Shown here piece by piece: positions 1 through 6,151 of a DNA stretch of 19,228 nt (its first letter is position 1; each line of letters opens with the position of its first letter). A model generated the notes under the pieces. That model did no database searches. It was not told the DNA's origin and saw nothing but the letters and a program-made list of their open reading frames with translations. This stretch comes from Roseivirga sp. UBA6061. Its GTDB lineage: Bacteria; Bacteroidota; Bacteroidia; Cytophagales; Cyclobacteriaceae. The stretch covers positions 12,443 to 31,670 of the forward strand of contig DIYF01000030.1 of the NCBI GenBank assembly GCA_002427745.1, in the 5' to 3' direction. A program made the translations under genes and the position numbers.

Positions 1-1027
1 CAATTTTCAGAACCTGAGGGGCGTTGAATGTCCCTCCTGTGATTTGTGCCGAGGCTATGGTGATCTCCGTAGCGCTGGCATTTCCATTGAAGACACCCCC
101 TGTCTGCAGAAAATCCGTAATCGCAAAATCATGTCCCTGAGCATCAAAGGTTCCACCATTCAGTTCCAGAGCGGTTATGACATTATCCACAAGGTTATCA
201 GTGACGGAAGGTCCCTGAATGGTAGCATCAGAACCTGACTCAATTACCATTTTGGGCATGGTTCCCTTTTGCCAGGCCAGGGTCTTTCCGGTGGTGGAGG
301 TAACGGAGACTTCCCCACTGTTGGTGCTCCCGTCAAAGCCGGAGTGGTGAGTGAAATCTCCGGGCAGAGTAATCGAACCGGTGTTGATGGTTCCGTCTAT
401 TAACTCAAGGGTTCCCAGCACATTTACAGTGCCGGTAATCACCCCGTCATAGCCATTGAAGGTGAGATCTGTTACTTCCAGGGTTTTATCCAATGTAAGC
501 GCCAGTGAGCCCGCATTCTCCAGGATTATTTCTCCTCCGTTTTTTTGAAAAAAAGCCGTGTTGGAAAGATATCCGCCACTGATCCGGGTGGTTTGAGTAG
601 AAGCGGTAAATATGCCTCCATTCATCCTGAGGTTTTTACCTACTACCAGATCTCCGGAGCTCCCTCCATTAAAGCGACCTGCATTTACCTCAAGATCATC
701 TGCTACTGTAAAAGTACTGGCCGCAAAAGTCACCGTACCGGTGTAGCTGGCCTGCAACACCACACTTTTGACAGATACATCTACATCAATGGTACAATCA
801 TCCACCGAATGAGCAGCGTCAAAAACCACCTCATCGGTGACAAGGGAGGGTACCACATTAGTTGACCAGTTTCCCGGAGTACTCCAGTTGTTGTCACTGC
901 CATCCCCATTGGTCCAGTAGGTCTGCGCACTGAGTTCAGCCATACTGCCGATACTCAGAAACAGTAAAAGGATGACTGTCTTTTTTGCCTTCTTACAGGT
1001 CAGGCACGACCTAATTTGTTCTTGCAT
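1..1027 (-). CDS. Large secreted beta-rich surface protein, N-terminal part (cut by window edge)
   Basis: The minus-strand frame from ATG at 1027 stays open to base 1, giving 342 codons and no stop, so the C-terminus is missing. The N-terminus is a signal peptide: a basic stretch (KKAKK, residues 12-16), a hydrophobic core (about 17-29) and an Ala-Leu/Ser-Ala type cleavage site near residues 34/35. The mature part begins TYWTNGDGSDNNWS and holds a GNWS motif, then many short Gly/Asn/Thr-rich beta-strand units (NGG, GSG, 'LNGGTFDAQG'-like phrases). This resembles the solenoid parts of large Bacteroidota surface or adhesin proteins that leave the cell by the type IX system. The sorting domain that would prove this lies outside the window. 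Function is unknown; adhesion or matrix contact is inference. The gene follows two regulator genes on the same strand, and its upstream gap carries a repeated 11-mer. Confidence is high for a secreted coding region and low for its role. Confidence 0.85.
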   Translation of the reverse strand, partial: MQEQIRSCLTCKKAKKTVILLLFLSIGSMAELSAQTYWTNGDGSDNNWSTPGNWSTNVVPSLVTDEVVFDAAHSVDDCTIDVDVSVKSVVLQASYTGTVTFAASTFTVADDLEVNAGRFNGGSSGDLVVGKNLRMNGGIFTASTQTTRISGGYLSNTAFFQKNGGEIILENAGSLALTLDKTLEVTDLTFNGYDGVITGTVNVLGTLELIDGTINTGSITLPGDFTHHSGFDGSTNSGEVSVTSTTGKTLAWQKGTMPKMVIESGSDATIQGPSVTDNLVDNVITALELNGGTFDAQGHDFAITDFLQTGGVFNGNASATEITIASAQITGGTFNAPQVLKI

Positions 1028-1209
1028 TTTGTTCCAGTCGTTAACTGGTGCAAGACTAGTCGGGGCACTCTAAAAGAAGACTGAAAGTGGCTCTACTAAA
1101 GCGGGACAGCTCTGTGACAAAAGCGGGACAATCATTTCAACACAATAGCAATCAGGCAGTTATAAAAACCCGCTTTCAAACTGGTTGCCGAATAGTGTAA
1201 AGAAAAAGA
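1028..1209. promoter_or_regulatory. Upstream region of the surface protein gene with candidate operator
   Basis: This 182-bp gap has no convincing gene. On the minus strand a weak -7 box, TAGTCTTG (1058-1051, 7 of 8 to TAnnTTTG), would give a leader of roughly 20 nt; I see no good -33 box. An inverted repeat ccagt-cgtta-actgg (1034-1048) sits between the box and the start codon. Upstream lie two exact AAAGCGGGACA repeats (listed separately) and an inverted partial copy, CCCGCTTT, at 1169-1176. I see no clear terminator for the preceding regulator gene, so read-through from it is possible. Confidence 0.4.
1098..1130 (-). repeat. Two direct 11-bp repeats, possible activator operator
   Basis: AAAGCGGGACA occurs at 1098-1108 and again, base for base, at 1120-1130. 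On the transcribed strand it reads TGTCCCGCTTT. The start-to-start distance is 22 bp, close to two turns of B-DNA, so two bound monomers would lie on one face. If the weak -7 box at 1058-1051 is real, the repeats are centred near -56 and -78, a usual place for an activator. That this is an operator is inference; the repetition is seen directly. Confidence 0.5.
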
Positions 1210-3237
1210 TCAGAGGCTGGAAATGATTTCACGCAGGTGTTCGTCCGAATCGGCTCCCGTTTTTGCTTTCAGACGGTCTCTTGATTTGGCTACACTTGTT
1301 GGCTTCACATTCAGGATGCTGGCTATCTCTTCTGAGCCCATTCCGAGTTTGATCAGGGCCGATATTCTCAATTCATTTTGAGTCAGATCGGGATACTCCG
1401 AGGCCAGTGTTGAGAAAAACTGTGGATGGATTTGTTCGAAGTGCGAAGTGAAACTGTCCCAGTCGTGGTCCGGGCTAAGGCTCTGCTCTACCACTTCAGA
1501 CAAATTGGGAATCATCTGAATTCTCCCCTCCTCATTTTCCGCACGTTTCAATTCTTGCTTCATCTCATGGATGATCTCATTTTTCTGCTGGATTCGCAGG
1601 CCATGATGTCGCAGTTCAACTTCCAGTATTTGTGTTCTCAGAGAAGACAATTCCAGCTGCCTTTGCGATAGTTTGTCATTCAATCGACCCTCATGTCGGA
1701 TGAGTTCAAGATTTTTCTTCTTTATCCTGAGCCTTGAGGCGAGTATGCCAATGATTAACAGGGCCAGGCAGAGTAAAACCATTGCCAACCGGGTATCTGA
1801 CTTTTTCCGGAGGTCCAGGTTCTCGTACGAGAGTGACAGCTCTTTTGCTTCGAAATCCTTTTCTTCTAATTCAAGCTTTGACTCCCAGCCTATGACTTTA
1901 GCCTGCAAATGGCGGACATCAACACTGTCTTTAAGAGAAATGAACCTTCTGAGGTGAACAAGCGCCTCTTCACTCTGAACCGTATTTTCATAGATCATTC
2001 CGGCCAGTTCGCTCACTTCCCTTGTCAGTTCCACATTTCGCACCATATCAGCATACCTGAGGCACTCGTCAACATACTCCCTGGCACGAATATACTCATT
2101 GAGGGAATTAGTGGATTTGGCCAGCCAAAAGAAAGCATAAGCCCAGGAATAGTTCAGCCGGCCCTGTTCATTGGGAATTTTGCTCAGCCTCTTATAAATG
2201 CTCCCGGCCGTTTTTTGTGATGCTGAGAAATCATCCATATTCCACAGAGTCTTGGCAATAAACAGATCATTGTATAGTACATCCATCTTCATCTCCAGGG
2301 CATTATACATCTCACCCGCCTGCCTGTAATAGGTCAGCGCTTCCTCAAACTTCTCTTGTTTCAAATAGACAGATCCGATGCGACCAATGGTCCAGGCTTC
2401 CTGGTGTTTGGGAGCGTTGTGTTTCAGCTCAAGTACTTTATTATAGGCTGCTATGGCCTTATCATATTCCTCTACCCTGGAGTAGCTTACTCCCAGATTG
2501 GCATAAGAAACCAGCACCTGATTAGGACTCATATATTCAGTGTAGCCGGTAACATCGAGTGTGTGCCTGAGCGCCAGGTAGTACTTTCCCTGGTAGGAGT
2601 AGATGGAAGAAATAAGGATGTTGGCACTGATAATCTGGGGATAAAATTGCTGTTCTTCAGCCAGTTGCAACATCATCATGGCATATTGAAGAGCCTCCTC
2701 GTGACGAAACGTCCTGGAATAGGCATCTGCAACAGATAGCAACACATTGGCCCAACTGCGCTTATGCCTTATGATCTCAGGCCGATCCATGTAAGGAGCT
2801 GCGAAGTCGAGTACTTCCTGGTACCGGTGTACGGCCACCAGTGCTTCAAGCCTGCGGCTCACCAGGTAGGTTACAGTTTCGAAGTCAATATCTTCTACCA
2901 GGTCAATCGCCTGATCGAAGTAGTAAAGTGCGCTATCGGTCTGTCCGCTGTAGGCAAAATTTCTTCCGATCACTCCCAAAAGCTGACTGTGAACTGTCAC
3001 TTGCTTGTGTTTCTCTGCAAGTTTAATCCCTGTACGAGCCAATAGGATTGTGGAATCCGCTGAACGGGTCAATAGCAGCTGCTCGCCCCATTCCCAATAC
3101 AAAGTGGCCTTATCAGCCTCCCGGGCCTGTTGTAGCAAAAGGGCAAAATCCTTCTCAGTTTCCTGAGCCTTTACCAAGGTGACAGATATCACCAAAAACA
3201 GCCAGATGAGACCATTTCTCAAAACACTCGATTTCAT
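1210..3237 (-). CDS. TPR-transmembrane-HTH sensor/regulator (paralogue B)
   Basis: This 675-aa protein appears to be a one-piece membrane-spanning transcription regulator. Residues 1-24 form a signal peptide or anchor ending VKAQ. Residues from about 60 to 440 are helical TPR-like repeats (for example NLGVSYSRVEEYDKAIAAYN at 247-266 and IGSVYLKQEKFEEALTYY at 287-304). One TM helix lies at about 484-504, followed by the basic stop RLRIKKK. A charged coiled coil runs to about 570, and a LuxR/GerE-like HTH lies at about 615-662 (NELRISALIK, then EEIASILNV and a basic recognition helix). The TPR sensor should be periplasmic and the HTH cytoplasmic. There is no kinase or receiver domain, so signalling would pass directly across the membrane. 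It starts 20 bp after its paralogue ends, so the two form an operon. The target is unknown; the surface gene next to it is the obvious candidate (inference). Confidence 0.85.
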   Translation of the reverse strand: MKSSVLRNGLIWLFLVISVTLVKAQETEKDFALLLQQAREADKATLYWEWGEQLLLTRSADSTILLARTGIKLAEKHKQVTVHSQLLGVIGRNFAYSGQTDSALYYFDQAIDLVEDIDFETVTYLVSRRLEALVAVHRYQEVLDFAAPYMDRPEIIRHKRSWANVLLSVADAYSRTFRHEEALQYAMMMLQLAEEQQFYPQIISANILISSIYSYQGKYYLALRHTLDVTGYTEYMSPNQVLVSYANLGVSYSRVEEYDKAIAAYNKVLELKHNAPKHQEAWTIGRIGSVYLKQEKFEEALTYYRQAGEMYNALEMKMDVLYNDLFIAKTLWNMDDFSASQKTAGSIYKRLSKIPNEQGRLNYSWAYAFFWLAKSTNSLNEYIRAREYVDECLRYADMVRNVELTREVSELAGMIYENTVQSEEALVHLRRFISLKDSVDVRHLQAKVIGWESKLELEEKDFEAKELSLSYENLDLRKKSDTRLAMVLLCLALLIIGILASRLRIKKKNLELIRHEGRLNDKLSQRQLELSSLRTQILEVELRHHGLRIQQKNEIIHEMKQELKRAENEEGRIQMIPNLSEVVEQSLSPDHDWDSFTSHFEQIHPQFFSTLASEYPDLTQNELRISALIKLGMGSEEIASILNVKPTSVAKSRDRLKAKTGADSDEHLREIISSL

Positions 3238-3257
3238 GAATAAAAAATAAGGGTGGT

Positions 3258-5297
3258 CTACGCCTGGATCATTACTCTTCTTAAAGCCTTATCATCTTCC
3301 AGACCAATCTTGACCCTTAACCTGTGACAGGACTTTCTCACACTCTCAGGCTGAATGTTCAGAATACTGGCGATTTCCTTAGTCGACAGGTTAAGTTTGA
3401 GCAAAGCCGATATACGCAGTTCATTGTGAGTAATATTGGCGTATTGCTGCAGCAATGAAGCAAAAAAGCCAGGATGGATCTGTTCGAAATGCAGCTTAAA
3501 CTCATCCCAGTCCTTGTCAGAATTAAGGTTCTTGGAAAGTATGTCTGAGACATCCGGAATCATCTGGATACGGTTTCCCTCTCTCTTCCCCGAAGTGCTG
3601 AGCTGCTCTTTCATCTGATTAATGATGCGGTTTTTATTCAGCAACTGCATACTGTGCTGTTTCAACTCCGCTTCGAGTAGCTGGTTTTTAAGGGTTACTA
3701 CTTCAGACTGGCGATCAGAGAGCTCTTTGTTAAGCTCATTCTCATGTGCTACCAGGGCCAGGTTTCGTTTCTTGATCTTAAGCCGGAATACAAGTAGCCA
3801 GACAATGATGGCTGCTGATAAAGTAATGGCAATAATGGCCGTGATCAGCGACTTTCTTTTCAGAGCCAGGTTTTCATTAGACAGGCGAAGCTGAGCATTT
3901 TCAAAGTCCTTTTTTTGCAGAACAGCCCTGGATTCCCAGCTGACCATTTTGGCTTCCAGGTTATTATTGCTCATACTGTCTTTGAGCACAATAAAACGCT
4001 TCAGGAAAGGAAGAGCCCGCCTGCTCAAACCGTTTCTTTCATAGACATCGGCTGCGAGCTCACTCACCTCTTTTTCCAGCTCCACATTGCGTACCTTTTC
4101 ACTGTAGTTCAGACACTGGTCGACATGCTCTTTGGCATCACGCAAATCATCAAAGGCCAGGTCTGTTTTGGCCAGCCAGAAATAGGTGTAGGCCAGCACA
4201 TAGTTCAGTCGCCCCTGTGAGTTCGGGAATCGGGTGATCTTGTTCTCAACAGATTGTGCCGTTTCTCTTGCTTTTACCCAGTTGCCTTGGCGGGTATAAC
4301 ACTTGACAATAAAAAGATCGTTGTAGATGGCATCTGTTTCCATCTTTAACATTCTGTACATGCTGCTGGCCCTGACATAATAGGCCAGTGCGTTTTCATA
4401 ATCCCCCTTTTGCAGATAAACAGAGCCGACCCGACCTATGACCCAGGGCTCAAAATGTTCCGGCAGGTTGTCTTTGAGTTCAAGGGCCTTTTGGTAGGCT
4501 TCTACGGCCTTTTCATAAAGCTCCACCCTGACATAACTCACCCCCAGGTTGCCATAAGTAACAGCCCGTTGGTTCAGGTCCATATGTTCCTCGTAGTCAA
4601 AGGCTTTTTGCATGGCATCCAAGGCCTGAAAGTACTTACCCTGATTTGAGAAAATGCCGGAGATAAGAATGTAGGCATCAATGACCATATCGTAGTCCTC
4701 TTCTTCCTGTGACAAGTGAAGGGTCATATTGGCATATTGCAGGCCTTCTTCATGCTGAAAGGTTCTGGAATAAGCATCGGCCACACTCAGAAGTATATTG
4801 GCCCATCGCTGCTTGTATTTACTGATCTCTTTCAGTTCTATATATGGCTCTGCAAAAGATATCACATCGTGGTAACGATGCCCCACCAGCAGCACCTCGA
4901 GCTTCAAGTCAATGATGCGGGTTAAAAGCTCAAAGTCATCTTCTCCGATAAGAGCAACGGCCTTGTCGAAACAGGCAACAGCACTGTCTACCTGAACCTT
5001 ATAGGTAAAATACCTGCCCGTCATGGTAAGCAACTCAGCCTTTACAGAGGTCTGATTATGCTTTTCTGCAAAGGCTATCCCCTCATTCGCCAAAAGCCTT
5101 GATGAGTCATGCAAGTTCAGATTCTCGAAGTAATCCCGGCTCCAGTCCAGGTAGATTTTCGCTTTCTCCTCGTCCTGGCTTTGTTTCAAAAGAAGCCTGT
5201 AATCGGACCGGGAAGTTTGAGCATGTGTACTAAAAAAACAGAAGAAGTTTACAAAGATAGCCAGCCTGAAAAGGGCCTTGACGGTGTCTGATTTCAT
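3258..5297 (-). CDS. TPR-transmembrane-HTH sensor/regulator (paralogue A)
   Basis: This 679-aa protein has the same architecture as its downstream neighbour: signal peptide (residues 1-27, ending THAQ), periplasmic TPR array, one TM helix at about 483-504, basic RLKIKKR stop, coiled coil, and a C-terminal HTH at about 619-665. The two align without large gaps along their whole length by eye (shared blocks include SVADAYSRTF, HFEQIHP, NELRISAL and EIASILN), so they are tandem duplicates. The recognition-helix region differs (ESVRKSCHRLR here, TSVAKSRDRLK in the other), which suggests different or partly different DNA targets. It is the first gene of the operon, with an excellent promoter at 5501-5531 and a leader of nearly 200 nt. 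The family is frequent in Bacteroidota; the ligand cannot be told from sequence. Confidence 0.85.
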   Translation of the reverse strand: MKSDTVKALFRLAIFVNFFCFFSTHAQTSRSDYRLLLKQSQDEEKAKIYLDWSRDYFENLNLHDSSRLLANEGIAFAEKHNQTSVKAELLTMTGRYFTYKVQVDSAVACFDKAVALIGEDDFELLTRIIDLKLEVLLVGHRYHDVISFAEPYIELKEISKYKQRWANILLSVADAYSRTFQHEEGLQYANMTLHLSQEEEDYDMVIDAYILISGIFSNQGKYFQALDAMQKAFDYEEHMDLNQRAVTYGNLGVSYVRVELYEKAVEAYQKALELKDNLPEHFEPWVIGRVGSVYLQKGDYENALAYYVRASSMYRMLKMETDAIYNDLFIVKCYTRQGNWVKARETAQSVENKITRFPNSQGRLNYVLAYTYFWLAKTDLAFDDLRDAKEHVDQCLNYSEKVRNVELEKEVSELAADVYERNGLSRRALPFLKRFIVLKDSMSNNNLEAKMVSWESRAVLQKKDFENAQLRLSNENLALKRKSLITAIIAITLSAAIIVWLLVFRLKIKKRNLALVAHENELNKELSDRQSEVVTLKNQLLEAELKQHSMQLLNKNRIINQMKEQLSTSGKREGNRIQMIPDVSDILSKNLNSDKDWDEFKLHFEQIHPGFFASLLQQYANITHNELRISALLKLNLSTKEIASILNIQPESVRKSCHRLRVKIGLEDDKALRRVMIQA

Positions 5298-5500
5298 CTT
5301 GTCAGTGCAGTCCAGAGGACCAAAAGTGTTAGGTGAATAGGAAGTCGGGCGGCAAAAGAAGTGAATTCCGCAAAAACAACCAACACAAATCAGATTACTC
5401 TATATTGGTAAAATATAACCTATGCATTATCTTATATTAAATAACACAATTCAAATCAAATAAATTAAAAAGAGCGAGAATCTGATCTTTTCTGACCTCA

Positions 5501-5531
5501 CAAAATTACCATGTCCATAGCAGTTGACAAA
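5501..5531 (-). promoter_or_regulatory. Bacteroidota-type promoter of the TPR-HTH operon
   Basis: Read on the minus strand, TTTG (5531-5528) is followed by exactly 19 nt and then TAATTTTG (5508-5501). This is a full match to the Bacteroidota primary sigma consensus TTTG-N19-TAnnTTTG. Transcription would start near 5494 and run into the regulator gene at 5297, giving a leader of about 195 nt. Confidence 0.7.
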
Positions 5532-5669
5532 GCTTTTGGCCATGCTCTCACAGCTCTTTTGCCTGTTTATTGAGACCAGATTCCCGGACTGCACAGGGTC
5601 GCGAATGACCAATTCTCATTACATCGCAACAAATCCTCATTGTGCCAACCACTATTCACAGGAATCATA

Positions 5670-5677
5670 TAATTTTG
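5670..5677 (+). promoter_or_regulatory. Candidate -7 box for gatC
   Basis: TAATTTTG matches the -7 consensus TAnnTTTG fully, but no TTG lies at the expected distance upstream. The nearest, at 5640-5642, is 27 nt away. It would give a leader of about 145 nt for gatC. It is a tentative call. Confidence 0.35.
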
Positions 5678-5830
5678 GCGAATGAATACCCCTTGGTGAT
5701 GGGCACGGGAAATAGTTCATCCGCTCGCCCCGACCGGGCAAAGGGAAGTGACAGAAAGCACTATAAAGGCCGGAAATCACAGCGTAGAGATCACCACAGG
5801 CTAAACTAAAAGAGGCGAACAGAGATTACC

Positions 5831-6118
5831 ATGCAGGTAGATAAAGAAACACTACATAAAGTAGCCCATTTGGCAAGGTTGAATATCAAACCTGAAGAAG
5901 AGGCCAAACTTCTAAGCGACATGAGTGACATTCTTACCTGGGTAAACAAGCTCGAAGAGGTGGACACAGAAGGAGTAGCCCCTCTCACGCATATGACGCA
6001 GGAGGTGAATGCCATGCGCGCTGATGAGGCTCAGCAAATAATCGAAAGAGAAGCCGCTCTCAAAAATGCTCCTGAGAAAGACGATAAATTCTTTAAAGTC
6101 CCCAAAGTACTCAGGTAG
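5831..6118 (+). CDS. gatC: Asp-tRNA(Asn)/Glu-tRNA(Gln) amidotransferase subunit C
   Basis: GatC is the small subunit of the GatCAB complex, which amidates misacylated Glu-tRNA(Gln) and/or Asp-tRNA(Asn) in the cytoplasm. The 95-aa product has the family length and its hallmark blocks: HKVAHLARL near the N-terminus, the helix holding WVNKLEEVDTEGVAPLTH (about 37-54), then the R-A-D segment (MRADE) and the C-terminal FFKVPKVL. GatC wraps around GatA as a tether and has no catalytic residues. gatA and gatB are not in the window. The ATG start has no Shine-Dalgarno sequence (gattacc before it), as is normal in this phylum. An 847-aa membrane protein gene follows 33 nt later and may be co-transcribed. 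Confidence 0.95.
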   Translation: MQVDKETLHKVAHLARLNIKPEEEAKLLSDMSDILTWVNKLEEVDTEGVAPLTHMTQEVNAMRADEAQQIIEREAALKNAPEKDDKFFKVPKVLR

Positions 6119-6151
6119 CTCCTGTAAGGTCATCCATCATAACATCATTCT

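Larger units (their letters stand above)
5298..5830. other. Divergent intergenic region between the regulator operon and gatC
   Basis: This is 533 bp with no supportable gene on either strand. It holds the minus-strand promoter at 5501-5531, a candidate plus-strand -7 box at 5670-5677, and an AT-rich block at about 5395-5470 that would lie in the regulator leader. Short GC stems such as gccc-cgacc-gggc near 5730-5745 are too weak to call. I saw no tRNA-like cloverleaf and no recognisable riboswitch. Confidence 0.6.

Noticed and set aside
44..865. Short plus-strand frames opposite the surface protein
   Set aside because: They lie wholly under the open minus-strand gene with its signal peptide and have low-complexity, unconvincing products.
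1426..5291. Plus-strand frames opposite the two regulators
   Set aside because: They are shadows of the two long minus-strand genes, whose domains are complete.
5298..5830. tRNA, riboswitch or small RNA in the long intergenic region
   Set aside because: I found no cloverleaf, TpsiC-like arm or known aptamer core; only weak GC stems.
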